A stretch of DNA of 53,165 bases from an uncultured Christensenellaceae bacterium (GCA_910588155.1 CAJUPB010000011.1:1-53165); one strand, 5' to 3'. Shown: positions 25,579-33,536, counted from the first letter of the stretch. Made by a program: numbers and translations. The notes: a model not told the origin generated them from the sequence alone.

Positions 25579-27978
25579 ATGGCAACCGTAAAGAAAACGA
25601 AAAACTTTTTGAAGTTCTCCCGTCCCGCAAGCTGGTGGGGAAGCACTTGGCGCGAAGCTCTGCCCACGGGCAACGGCGTTATCGGCGCGTCCGTATACGG
25701 CGGAGCGGGTCACGACGTGATAATGATAAATCACAGCGACCTCTGGTGGCAAGGGCACGTCGGCGTATTGCAGGACGTTGCCGACAAGCTGAAAGACGTG
25801 CGCAAGAAAATGGAAGAGAACTCTTTCGAGGACGCCGAAAATGTATTTTCCAACGCGCTTATGCAAAAGGGCTATCATCCCAGAAAGGCATATCCGTTGC
25901 CGCTTTGCGATTTTCACGTCAAAATGCCGATAGACAAAGCTCCCAAAGAGTACGTCAGAACGCTGAATATGGAAAACGGCGAGGTCGGCGTTTCGTTCAA
26001 AGACGGCTACACGAAATACGAGCGTCAGCTTTTCGTTTCGCGCGTGCCGGAAGTGGATGCGCTGGTCTACGAAATTACGAAAGTCGGGCAAAAGACGATA
26101 ACCGTCAATTTTTCGTTCGATATGCACGATAAGTTCAACGCAAGAACATTGAATGCGGTCTCCAAACTTCCCGACGGCGTAAACGTCAAATACGAAGATT
26201 ACTTTATGTATTTTTCCGCGAGAAGCGACGACGGAACGGAGTTCGGCGCCGTCGCGCATATCCGTCCTTACGGCGGTTCGCAGACCGTGGACGCGCAAAA
26301 GGGAATTACCATAAAGGGCGCGGACAGAGTTTGGGTCATAATAAAGCCGTTCATAAGCAGTCAGAGGGAAAAGGAATGGAAGAACTTGAAACCCCGCCTT
26401 TCCACGATTGCCAAATCGACGTACGACAAATTGCTTAAAGAACATACGTCGTTGCACGCAAAATGGTTCGGCACGGCGGATATAGATTTGGGCGGAGAAC
26501 AGCGCGACGAGTTCGCGGACAATCTGCTCGACGACGCGTTTAAGGGCGGCGAGCTGTCGGCTACGCTCTTGGAAAAGCTTTGGGCATTCGGCAGATTTTT
26601 GATGATAACGGGTTCGTCTCCGCAGTCGCAGCCTATGCCGCCTTACGGCGTGTGGTGCGGCGATTTCAAAGCCGAAAACAGCGCGATAACGGCAGACGGC
26701 GCGTTGCAGACGACATACAGTCACGTTTGCGCCGGCGGTCTGGCGGAATACGTAAAAAGCGTGTTCACGTACTACGACAGCGTAATCGACGATTTGAGAA
26801 AGAATTCTTCGCGTATATACGGTTGCCGCGGCTTGCTTGTTCCGAGCGAAATGGCGCACGGCACGGGCGCATTCGGCGATATCGACGGCAAGACTTTGCA
26901 TTTCACGGGTGTTGCGGGTTGGATATGCCGCCTGTTCTACGATTACTATCTGTACACCGACGACGTGAAGTTCTTGAAAGAAAAGGCGTTGCCGTTTATG
27001 AGAGAAACCGCTATGTTCTACGGCGAGTTTTTCAAGGTCAAAGGCGACGGACTCTACGAGAGCAGCCCGTCATACAGCCCCGCATCTTTCCCGGGCAACT
27101 ATGCCGACGGAGAGGGCTTGAAGATTGCCAGAAACAGCACCGTCGATTTTGCGATAGCAAAAGATTTGCTGACGAACTTGATAGAGGGCAGCGAGGCGGC
27201 CGGCGTCTATAAAAACGAAATAGGTATGTGGAAAGATATGCTTACCAGAATACCTGCGTACAAAATGAACGAAGACGGCACGGTGAGAGAGTATATAGAC
27301 GGCAAGTTTGCCGACAACTATGCGCAGCCGTCGACGGCTATGTTCTATCCCGTATATCCTGCTTGCGAAGTGGACGAGGATAAGCCGGAACTGTATAAAG
27401 CGTTCTTGGCGGCGGCAAAGAAGAAGTGCGCTTTCGGCAGCGAGAAACAGACTTCGGTGTCGCTTTCGCAGTTTGCTTCGGTGTTTGCCCGCTTCGGCGA
27501 GGGCGACCTCGTAATGGATTTGCTCACCGCTATGGTGCGCACTATGTCGATGAACAACCTTATTTTGGCGTCGTCCGATTGGCGCGGAATGGGCATCACG
27601 GGCATAGACGTTTGGGCGACGTTCTCCGTCGTGGCAAATATGGGTCTCACGAATGCTTTGCAGGAAATGCTTGCGCAGTCGTCCAAAAATACCGTAAAAC
27701 TTTTGCCGGCTCTTCCGTCCAAATTGGACAGGGGGGAGATTTCCGGAATAGCCACCCGCACGGGCGCGGAAATAGTGTCTATGGGTTGGGATAAGAAGAA
27801 GGGCGTTTGCATTGTCAAATTGAAGTCCAAAAAGAGCAAGCAGATAGATTTGAAATTGCCCTGCGGCGCAAAGAAATATAAAGCGGTCGGCAAAGAAAAA
27901 GTCGATTTGGAAAACGGCGTTGTGAGCGGATTGGAGTTGCCGGCGGGAAAGGTAGTGTCTCTCGACATACGCTTCTGA
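25579..27978 (+). CDS. Glycoside hydrolase family 95-like protein (alpha-L-fucosidase type)
   Basis: A 799-residue protein with no signal peptide, so probably cytoplasmic. The N-terminal domain carries the GH95 opening pattern (ASWWGSTWREALPTGNGVIGASVYGG, residues about 17-44), and INHSDLWW follows. The central (alpha/alpha)6 domain has PPYGVWCGDFKAENSAITAD, YESSPSYSP, and STVDFAIAKDLL, with ADNYAQPSTAMFYPVYP near the end, matching the order of GH95 motifs. It is diverged, so the sugar is not certain; fucosylated glycans are the family's usual substrate. GAGG precedes the ATG. The TGA stop (27976-27978) is the first triplet of a repeat unit. Confidence 0.8.
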   Translation: MATVKKTKNFLKFSRPASWWGSTWREALPTGNGVIGASVYGGAGHDVIMINHSDLWWQGHVGVLQDVADKLKDVRKKMEENSFEDAENVFSNALMQKGYHPRKAYPLPLCDFHVKMPIDKAPKEYVRTLNMENGEVGVSFKDGYTKYERQLFVSRVPEVDALVYEITKVGQKTITVNFSFDMHDKFNARTLNAVSKLPDGVNVKYEDYFMYFSARSDDGTEFGAVAHIRPYGGSQTVDAQKGITIKGADRVWVIIKPFISSQREKEWKNLKPRLSTIAKSTYDKLLKEHTSLHAKWFGTADIDLGGEQRDEFADNLLDDAFKGGELSATLLEKLWAFGRFLMITGSSPQSQPMPPYGVWCGDFKAENSAITADGALQTTYSHVCAGGLAEYVKSVFTYYDSVIDDLRKNSSRIYGCRGLLVPSEMAHGTGAFGDIDGKTLHFTGVAGWICRLFYDYYLYTDDVKFLKEKALPFMRETAMFYGEFFKVKGDGLYESSPSYSPASFPGNYADGEGLKIARNSTVDFAIAKDLLTNLIEGSEAAGVYKNEIGMWKDMLTRIPAYKMNEDGTVREYIDGKFADNYAQPSTAMFYPVYPACEVDEDKPELYKAFLAAAKKKCAFGSEKQTSVSLSQFASVFARFGEGDLVMDLLTAMVRTMSMNNLILASSDWRGMGITGIDVWATFSVVANMGLTNALQEMLAQSSKNTVKLLPALPSKLDRGEISGIATRTGAEIVSMGWDKKKGVCIVKLKSKKSKQIDLKLPCGAKKYKAVGKEKVDLENGVVSGLELPAGKVVSLDIRF

Positions 27979-28640
27979 CGGCACATTCATCGCAAACTGC
28001 TGCGTTAAACTTCGATTTTTCTCGGGTCATTTACGCAAAGTAAACTCCCCGTCGAAAAATCTCGTTTGCCTTGCATTTTGCGCGACTGTGCCGTCAGTCT
28101 GACGGGTTATAAGCTTCGCATTGCTGTGTCAGGCTTGCGTTTTTGCTTCGGTTGCGTACGGGGGTGTACGCGCCCTGCGCAAAATCCGCGCCTTCCTTGC
28201 ACTGCTCGCTTCTAACCCGTCAGGACAGCAATGCACGAGTTTGACATTTGGACGCGCATTGCGTCAAGCTACGGATTTTCTTGGGGCGTGTACGGATAAG
28301 TACACGCCTTTTCGTAATGCTTGCTTTCCTCGAACTGCTCGCTTCTAACCCGTCAGGCTGACAACTCATAAGCTTCGCATTGCTGTGTCAGGCTTACGTT
28401 TTTGCTTCGGTTGTGTACGTTTGAGTACGCGCCCTGCGCTGACAACTCATAAGCTTCGCATTGCGTCGTCAAACGTCGTTTCTCCTCGGGTTACGTACGC
28501 AAAGTACGCTCCCTGTACTCCTGCGGCTCGTGGCGTTCGCGTCGCGCTATAAAGCGCTCGCTCGGCTGAACGAAATCGCCCGGACTTCCTCGCACTACTT
28601 GCACATTCATTGCAAGATGTTGCGTTAAATATCGCGTTGA
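27976..28640. repeat. Dispersed palindromic repeat array, copy after the GH95-like gene
   Basis: The longest array in the window. Unit 1 (27976-28096) has arms TGACGGCACA / TGTGCCGTCA, inner stem GATTTTTC (28014-28021) / GAAAAATC (28054-28061) and apical hairpin TTTACGCAAAGTAAA. Unit 2 (28100-28222) has arms TGACGGGTTATAAGC / GCTTCTAACCCGTCA, inner stem TTTTGC / GCAAAA and hairpin GCGTACGGGGGTGTACGC. Further modules follow with a right arm at 28341-28355, left arms TGACAACTCATAAGC at 28359 and 28440, and hairpin GGCGTGTAC / GTACACGCC. No protein-coding gene is supported here. Confidence 0.9.
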
Positions 28641-28674
28641 AAAGACGTGTACAAATAAGTACACGTCTTTTTTT
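28641..28674 (+). terminator. Intrinsic terminator at the end of the repeat array
   Basis: AAAGACGTGTAC / GTACACGTCTTT, a 12 bp perfect stem with a 6 nt loop, followed by TTTT. The A run on the left lets it work in both directions, so it may also end the minus-strand XRE transcript. Confidence 0.8.
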
Positions 28675-28735
28675 GTCATTTCGATCGAAGTCCAGACGGA
28701 CGCGAAGCGGAGAAATCTCTCTGTGTCGAATAGAC
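28675..28735. repeat. REP-like palindromic repeat (TCATTTCGA...GAAATCTC type)
   Basis: TCATTTCGATCGAAGTCCAG followed by ...GCGGAGAAATCTC has the layout of the common bacterial GAGATTTCTC...TCGAAATGA palindromic repeat. Single copy here. Confidence 0.5.
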
Positions 28736-28945
28736 CTAATCTTTCGGTAAGTCATCGATTCCCAATAAATAATCGGAAGATACGTCGAAAAGTTTGCATA
28801 TTTTTTCAATCATTGCCGTATTTAAATCCGTACTCTCCAATTCATATTTGCTTATGGTCTTTTGACTTGTGTGCAAAATATCGGCAAGCTCTTGTTGGGT
28901 GTAACCACGTTCTATTCTTAACTCTTTAATGCGTTTTCCGTACAT
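28736..28945 (-). CDS. XRE-family helix-turn-helix protein
   Basis: A 69-residue single-domain DNA-binding protein: IKELRIERGYTQQELADILHTSQKTISKYE is the HTH, and LFDVSSDYLLGIDD the usual C-terminal end. It is the second gene of a minus-strand pair; its start lies 6 bp after the stop of the first XRE gene, whose last codons supply a GGGAG. Probably a repressor or Cro-like partner of the upstream paralog. Confidence 0.88.
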   Translation of the reverse strand: MYGKRIKELRIERGYTQQELADILHTSQKTISKYELESTDLNTAMIEKICKLFDVSSDYLLGIDDLPKD

Positions 28946-28951
28946 AGCGGT

Positions 28952-29155
28952 TTAATCTCCCAAACCCAATAGATAGTCGGCGGAAACGTTTAAAATCTTG
29001 CAAATCTGTAATAATGTTTCCAAATTCGGTTGTAGTTCTCCGCGTTCGTACTTTCCTATTGTGCTTTGCGTAGTGGAAAGTTTTTGCGCAAGCTGTGCTT
29101 GCGTTAATCCTTCTTCTTTTCTGCAATTATGCAATCTTTTTCCGATAATATTCAT
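28952..29155 (-). CDS. XRE-family helix-turn-helix protein
   Basis: A 67-residue paralog of the adjacent gene: GKRLHNCRKEEGLTQAQLAQKLSTTQSTIGKYERGE is the HTH and LNVSADYLLGLGD the C-terminus. The start MNIIGKRL (29155) is preferred over an upstream ATG at 29176, which falls inside the operator. It diverges from a Cys-rich protein gene, with two similar 17 bp operators in the shared region. Confidence 0.88.
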   Translation of the reverse strand: MNIIGKRLHNCRKEEGLTQAQLAQKLSTTQSTIGKYERGELQPNLETLLQICKILNVSADYLLGLGD

Positions 29156-29164
29156 TATGTATGT

Positions 29165-29220
29165 ATTATAATCCAAAATGGATTATTTTTCTTGACATAG
29201 TCCAAAATAGACTGTGTAAA
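29165..29220. promoter_or_regulatory. Divergent control region with twin operators
   Basis: Operator 1, TAATCCA-AAA-TGGATTA (29169-29185), is a perfect 7-3-7 inverted repeat overlapping a minus-strand TATAAT. Operator 2, TAGTCCAAAATAGACTG (29198-29214), matches it at 13 of 17 positions and exactly fills the 17 bp between TTGACA (29192-29197) and TGTAAA (29215-29220). Binding by the two XRE proteins is inference. Confidence 0.7.
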
Positions 29221-29520
29221 ATGTCAAGTGAAAAGGAAAATAAGAGGAACTGTTTCGATTGCGATAATTTCAACCAACATTATGCAATAGCTCCGAGAGG
29301 GAAAAGATTTATGAAAATCAATTGCGGAAACTGCATAGCAAGACCGAGCTGTAAAAAACTTTCGCTGGAAATAGGGTGCGAAAAGTACAAGGAAAGGGAA
29401 GAAGTACCCAAACGGATAAGAGAGGGAATAGAGAAGTCGCTTGCGAGTATGTCGCAGGCTGTTTGCGAAATAGCGGAAGTCGTCAAATATTTCAAAGACC
29501 TCGCCGCCGAAGAAAAATAG
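29221..29520 (+). CDS. Small cysteine-rich protein
   Basis: A 99-residue protein with a probable zinc site: CFDCDNFNQHY near the N-terminus, then CGNCIARPSC and GCEKYKE. The pattern CxxC-x-F-HY...CGxC...CxxY is frequent in small proteins of gut phages and integrative elements; function unknown. The start is uncertain: ATG at 29221 keeps the first Cys pair but has no Shine-Dalgarno sequence and lies too close to the TGTAAA box; ATG at 29311 has GAGAGGG upstream but loses that pair. Confidence 0.65.
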   Translation: MSSEKENKRNCFDCDNFNQHYAIAPRGKRFMKINCGNCIARPSCKKLSLEIGCEKYKEREEVPKRIREGIEKSLASMSQAVCEIAEVVKYFKDLAAEEK

Positions 29521-29609
29521 CTGTATCCTTGTGTTATTGCCGCTTTTTCGCTCGCCGTTGCCAAAGAACCGTCAGCCGCAGTCTTTAAATCTTTCTTTAC
29601 GTAATCATT

Positions 29610-30110
29610 GCAGTAAAGTTGCCCGTTGCATATCTTTTGCCTTCACGCGCTGTTATTGCAGAAAAAAACCGACAGGCGCAATTTCTCTTGCCCCTATACG
29701 CCCTTCATTGCGAAGTTGTCTGTTTCCCGCAACTTCTTTTCTTCCTATCTCCCCGTCATTGCGAGAGAGCAACGCGAAGCGTTACGACCGCGGCAATCCC
29801 AATCATAAGAACGACCGACAAACAAAATCTTTTGCCCCTACACACTGTTATTGCAGAAAACCTGTCAGCCGCAATTTCTTTTGCCCCTATACGCCCGTCA
29901 TTGCGAGAGAGCAACGCGAAGCGTTACGACCGCGGCAATCCCCGTCATAAGAACGACCGACAAACAAAATCTTTTGCCTTCACGCGCTGTTATTGCAGAA
30001 AAAAACCGACAGGCGCAATTTCTCTTGCCCTATACGCCCGTCATTGCGAGAGAGCAACGCGAAGCGTTACGAACGCGGCAATCCCATTCATAAGAACGAC
30101 GGACAAACTG
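29610..30110. repeat. Tandem ~143 bp repeat containing TCATTGCGAG...GCAATCCC cores
   Basis: Three nearly identical cores, CGTCATTGCGAGAGAG through GCGGCAATCCC, start at 29754, 29896 and 30039, spaced 142-143 bp, with a conserved linker (TGTTATTGCAGAAAA...). The core is an imperfect palindrome (ATTGC/GCAAT) of a type found in many bacterial genomes. From 30110 to 30270 a ~50 bp segment ending in CTTCGTTATCCGC is also present twice. Short open frames here repeat with the DNA and are not genes. Confidence 0.85.
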
Positions 30111-30303
30111 TTTTGTCTTTTCGGCTCGAAGTGTTCCGACACCTTTTTTCGCACTCTGCCTCGTTATCCGCCTTGACCTCGACATTCGGTTTTTCTGCAA
30201 TGACGACGGGGCAACTCTTTTTACACTTTGCTTCGTTATCCGCTTTTACCTCTAAAAAGGGTTTTTAGGGTGAAACCCTGAATCGTTGCGGGGGGGGGAG
30301 ATA

Positions 30304-30349
30304 TATAAGAGGGAGGGGACACAGTCGAAAGTGTCCCCTCCCTCTTATA
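30304..30349. other. 19 bp perfect G-rich hairpin
   Basis: A stem of 19 uninterrupted base pairs (30304-30322 with 30331-30349) whose core is GAGGGAGGGGACAC / GTGTCCCCTCCCTC, with loop AGTCGAAA. A run of nine G lies just upstream (30290-30298). No T run follows, so it is not a standard terminator. Confidence 0.7.
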
Positions 30350-30382
30350 GGAATAAACTCCTCTTATGGAATAAATTCCTCT

Positions 30383-30426
30383 TATGAAAAAGAAAAGGCA
30401 GAGGGAATACGTCCCTCTGTTTTCTT
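30383..30426 (-). terminator. Terminator of asd-dapA-dapB
   Basis: On the minus strand CAGAGGGA / TCCCTCTG with a 5 nt loop is flanked by A-rich and T-rich tracts (ends ...CCTTTTCTTTTT). It starts immediately after the dapB stop. Confidence 0.8.
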
Positions 30427-31185
30427 TTATACTTTCTTAATGCCGAGTACGTCTTTCATATCGTACTTGCCGCTCTTTTTACCCGCCATAAACCGCGCGG
30501 CTTTGAGTGAACCGAAAGCGAAAATTTTTCTTGACAGGGCGGTGTGGGAAAGCGTGATTATTTCGTCGTCGCCGATAAACTCCACGTCGTGCTGTCCGAC
30601 AATCGTGCCGCCGCGCACCGAGCTTATGCCGATGTCGCCGCGCTCTCTCTTGCAGCTTTTTCCGCTGCGTCCCGCAACGATTTTCGATTTTTCCTTTCTC
30701 GCCTCCGCCGCCGATTGCGCCAGCATAAGCGCCGTGCCGCTCGGGGCGTCCACTTTCATATTGTGGTGCTTTTCCACTATCTCCACGTCGAAATCGACGC
30801 CGAGAGCCGCCGCCGAACTCTTCACCAATTCCGTCAAAAGATTCACGCCGAAACTCATATTGCCGGAAATCAAAACGCCGCGCCGCTTGGAAAGCTCGTC
30901 TATTTTTTTCAATTGTCCGTCGTCGTATCCCGTCGTGGCAATGACTGCGGGGCAGGAGAGCTTGTCACACAGAGATATAACCTCGTCCAGCGTTTCGGGG
31001 CGTGAGAAGTCTATAATGACGTCAGCCGCGACGTTTACGTCGGCGGCACGCTTGAAAGTGGGGAATACGCCGCCGTCGAAAGCGTCCAAACCGCCGCAGA
31101 TTTCGATGTCGTCGCTGCTTTGCGCAGCATTGCAAATCATCTTGCCCATCTTGCCGGAAATGCCGACTATAAATACTTTCAACAT
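30427..31185 (-). CDS. dapB: 4-hydroxy-tetrahydrodipicolinate reductase
   Basis: NAD(P)H-dependent second branch-specific step of lysine/diaminopimelate synthesis. The 252-residue protein has the dinucleotide-binding loop GISGKMGK (7-14), the ATTGY segment, and the substrate motif EKHHNMKVDAPSGTA. Its start overlaps the end of dapA by 7 bp, so translation is coupled. Last gene of the riboswitch-controlled operon. Confidence 0.95.
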   Translation of the reverse strand: MLKVFIVGISGKMGKMICNAAQSSDDIEICGGLDAFDGGVFPTFKRAADVNVAADVIIDFSRPETLDEVISLCDKLSCPAVIATTGYDDGQLKKIDELSKRRGVLISGNMSFGVNLLTELVKSSAAALGVDFDVEIVEKHHNMKVDAPSGTALMLAQSAAEARKEKSKIVAGRSGKSCKRERGDIGISSVRGGTIVGQHDVEFIGDDEIITLSHTALSRKIFAFGSLKAARFMAGKKSGKYDMKDVLGIKKV

Positions 31186-32078
31186 AACTTCGCTCCCAGT
31201 ATGTCTATTGTCAAATCGTTTAAAGCTTTTTTCAGCTTTTCCGCATTCTGCGGCTCCATTTCCGTGAGCGGCAGTCTCGGTTTGCCGCAGGGAATGCCGA
31301 TAAACTCCATAGCTTTTTTTACGGGTATCGGGTTGACCTCGCAGAACAGAGCGCTCATCAGCGGCATAATCTTAAACTGCATTTCGCGCGCCTCTTCGAA
31401 ACGCTGCTGCCGGCACAGATTTGTCAGTCTGGTCATAATCCTCGGTACCGCGTTGGCAGCCACGGATATGACGCCCTTCGCGCCCAGACAGTAGGATACG
31501 ACGGTCAACGAATCGTCGCCGATGTAGAAATCCATACCGCCCTCGATTGCTGCGGCAAGCGCCTGTATCTGGTCGATGTCGCCGCTCGCTTCCTTGATAC
31601 CCGACATATTTTTCAGCTCGCACAGCCGAGCCGCCGTTTCGGGATTGATGTTTACTTTCGTGCGCGTGGGCACGTTGTATGCGATGACGGGAATGCCGAC
31701 GCTGTCGCACACTGCGCGGTAATGCTCGACAAGACCGTTTTGCGTGCACTTGTTATAATACGGAGTGACGACAAGCAAACCGTCCGCGCCGAGAGCCTGC
31801 GCGTTCACTGCGTTTTCCACGGCGGTCGCCGTGCAGTTGCTGCCTGCGCCCACGATAACGGGAAGTTTTCCTTTGACCCGCGAAATTACGAACTTCACAA
31901 CCCCGTCGCGCTCGGCTTTCGTCATCGTAGCGGGTTCTCCCGTAGTGCCGAGAACGAACAACGCGCTCGTGCCGTAGGTGAGCTGATAATCGAGCAGCTT
32001 GTCGAGGGCTTCGTAATCCACGCCGCTTGTCGAGAACGGCGTGACAAGCGCAACCGCGCTGCCTGTAAATAACGACAT
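31179..32078 (-). CDS. dapA: 4-hydroxy-tetrahydrodipicolinate synthase
   Basis: Condenses pyruvate with aspartate semialdehyde. The 299-residue protein shows GTTGE (45-49), the catalytic Tyr at 134 (AYNVPTRT) and the Schiff-base Lys at 162 (GIKEASGD). GGAGTCAAT precedes the ATG. It lies 36 bp after asd, which makes its substrate, and overlaps dapB, which uses its product. Confidence 0.96.
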   Translation of the reverse strand: MSLFTGSAVALVTPFSTSGVDYEALDKLLDYQLTYGTSALFVLGTTGEPATMTKAERDGVVKFVISRVKGKLPVIVGAGSNCTATAVENAVNAQALGADGLLVVTPYYNKCTQNGLVEHYRAVCDSVGIPVIAYNVPTRTKVNINPETAARLCELKNMSGIKEASGDIDQIQALAAAIEGGMDFYIGDDSLTVVSYCLGAKGVISVAANAVPRIMTRLTNLCRQQRFEEAREMQFKIMPLMSALFCEVNPIPVKKAMEFIGIPCGKPRLPLTEMEPQNAEKLKKALNDLTIDILGAKLC

Positions 32079-32114
32079 AATATTGACTCCTTGATTGGTA
32101 TGACTTAATCGATT

Positions 32115-33107
32115 TTATTTCTTTGCGAGAATCTCCGCAATCTGCACCGCGTTTGTGGCTGCGCCCTTGCGGATGTTGTCCGCGACGACCCACATATTGA
32201 AAGCGTTGTCCGCGCTGTCGTCCTTGCGCAACCGCCCGACAAACACTTCGTCGCGGTTTTCGGCATACAGCGGGGTGGGGTAAACGCCTTTTTCTATATC
32301 GTCCATAAGCATGACTCCGTGAGCTTTTGCCAAAACGGAACGCACTTTGTCCAACTCCGCAGGCGTGTTCAGCTCGACGTTAATGCTTTCGCTGTGACCG
32401 TAGTATACGGGCACGCGCACGCAGGTCGCCGTGATTTTGATGCTATCGTCGCCGAGTATCTTTTTTGTTTCGAAAATCATTTTCTTTTCTTCTTTCGTGT
32501 ACCCGTCGGGTTCGAAAACGTCTATGTGCGGCAGACAGTTGCCGAATATCGGAGCGGGGAACTTCTTCGGCGCAATGCCCTTGATTCCGTTTTCGAGGTC
32601 GGAAAAACCGCCTACGCCTGCGCCCGAAACTGCTTGGAAAGTCGAATAGACTATTCTTTTGATACCGAATTTTTTGTGCAAGGGCGCCAATGCAACGACT
32701 GCTTGAATGGTGGAGCAGTTCGGATTTGCGATTATGCCCTTGTGCTTGTCGACGTCTTTGGGATTGACTTCCGGCACGACGAGCGGCACTTCGGGGTCGG
32801 TGCGCCAACGGCTGGAATTGTCTATGACCACGCATTTGTTTTCGGCAAACAACGGCGCGAATTTTTCGGATACGCCCGCGCCCGCGCTGAAAAGAGCTAT
32901 GTCGATTTTGCGCGCTCTCACGTTGGCTTCCGTCAGTTCTATGACCGTGTATTTTCTTTTGTCGAATTCGACAACCGTGCCCGCGCTCTTCGAGCTGGCA
33001 AACGGATAAAACTCTTTTACGGGGAAGCCGCGTTCTTCGAGAACTTGAAGCATCTTTCTTCCGACCATTCCCGTCGCGCCGACTACGGCTACGTTGTACT
33101 TCTTCAT
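32115..33107 (-). CDS. asd: Aspartate-semialdehyde dehydrogenase
   Basis: Reduces aspartyl phosphate to aspartate semialdehyde, the branch point to lysine, diaminopimelate, threonine and methionine. The 330-residue protein has the NADP loop GATGMVGRKM (10-19), the active-site Cys at 131 (NPNCSTIQ) and the catalytic His region (RVPVYYGHSESI). CGAAGGAGT lies 7 bp before the ATG. The long leader carries a lysine riboswitch and terminator, so transcription should fall when lysine is abundant. Confidence 0.96.
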   Translation of the reverse strand: MKKYNVAVVGATGMVGRKMLQVLEERGFPVKEFYPFASSKSAGTVVEFDKRKYTVIELTEANVRARKIDIALFSAGAGVSEKFAPLFAENKCVVIDNSSRWRTDPEVPLVVPEVNPKDVDKHKGIIANPNCSTIQAVVALAPLHKKFGIKRIVYSTFQAVSGAGVGGFSDLENGIKGIAPKKFPAPIFGNCLPHIDVFEPDGYTKEEKKMIFETKKILGDDSIKITATCVRVPVYYGHSESINVELNTPAELDKVRSVLAKAHGVMLMDDIEKGVYPTPLYAENRDEVFVGRLRKDDSADNAFNMWVVADNIRKGAATNAVQIAEILAKK

Positions 33108-33186
33108 ATTCAGACTCCTTCGATTCCGTGCAACGGAACCTTCGTAAAACTTTGTTTTGTTCGATTGTGCCGCCTTTTTCGGAAAT

Positions 33187-33218
33187 CAAAAATGCGGCGA
33201 ACCGTAAAGAACGCCGCA
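33187..33218 (-). terminator. Riboswitch-controlled terminator in the asd leader
   Basis: On the minus strand TGCGGCG / CGCCGCA with a 12 nt loop is followed by TTTTTG. It lies between the lysine aptamer and asd, as expected for transcriptional attenuation. Confidence 0.8.
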
Positions 33219-33245
33219 AAACAAAACCGCCTGTAATTAAATAAG

Positions 33246-33435
33246 CGTAATGTTCTCCATTGGCGACTTTAAGGCACAATGACAGATGCAAACGGTTAAG
33301 TCCTGCATCCAACCCGCTCGCGCTTAAAAGGCCGGCGCGCAAAAAACGGATTTCGGCGACGACGTCCTTTCCGATTCAAAGTACCGACCCGATACCGTTA
33401 AAAACCGTACTCATACTCGCCGCTCCCCATTAACG
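33246..33435 (-). ncRNA. Lysine riboswitch (L box)
   Basis: The 190 nt leader has L-box hallmarks in order: a P1 helix closed by CGTTAATG and CATTACG, the 5' segment GGGGAGCGGCGAGTATGAG, GAAAGGACGTCGTCGCCGAA (B. subtilis lysC has GAAAGGGGAGCGTCGCCGAA), TTGGATGCA...TGCATCTGTCA, and AATGGAGAACATTACG. It sits upstream of lysine-pathway genes with a terminator after it. Family assignment is by recognised motifs, not a covariance search. Confidence 0.88.
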
Positions 33436-33440
33436 TCATA

Positions 33441-33469
33441 AGCATAACACAATTCGCGTTATTTGTCAA
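33441..33469 (-). promoter_or_regulatory. Promoter of the lysine operon
   Basis: Minus-strand TTGACA (33469-33464), 17 bp spacer, TATGCT (33446-33441). Transcription would start near 33434, at the base of the riboswitch P1 helix. Confidence 0.8.
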
Positions 33470-33507
33470 TTGCTTTCAACTATTTTTCTTTAAACGCGCC
33501 CATTTGA

Positions 33508-33536
33508 TTGAAAAATTCCGCGCCTTGTGTTAAAAT
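33508..33536 (+). promoter_or_regulatory. Promoter of the M20 peptidase operon
   Basis: TTGAAA (33508-33513), 17 bp spacer, TAAAAT (33531-33536), 41 bp before the start codon and divergent from the lysine operon. Confidence 0.75.

Noticed and set aside
11602..28640. Integron attC sites or a CRISPR array as an explanation of the palindromic repeats
   Set aside because: The arms read GTTA...TAAC inward, opposite to attC, there are no cassettes or IntI, and there are no unique spacers of constant length or Cas genes.
29192..29220. TTGACA-17-TGTAAA as the certain promoter of the Cys-rich protein
   Set aside because: The transcript would begin after the best ATG (29221); kept only as an operator-containing candidate.
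29531..30268. Open frames in the tandem 143 bp repeat
   Set aside because: Overlapping frames in all phases with the same repeated peptides; a product of the repeat.
32443..33342. A 299-codon frame starting in the riboswitch and overlapping asd
   Set aside because: It runs through the L box and then in another frame of asd; composition is not protein-like and the riboswitch explains the leader.
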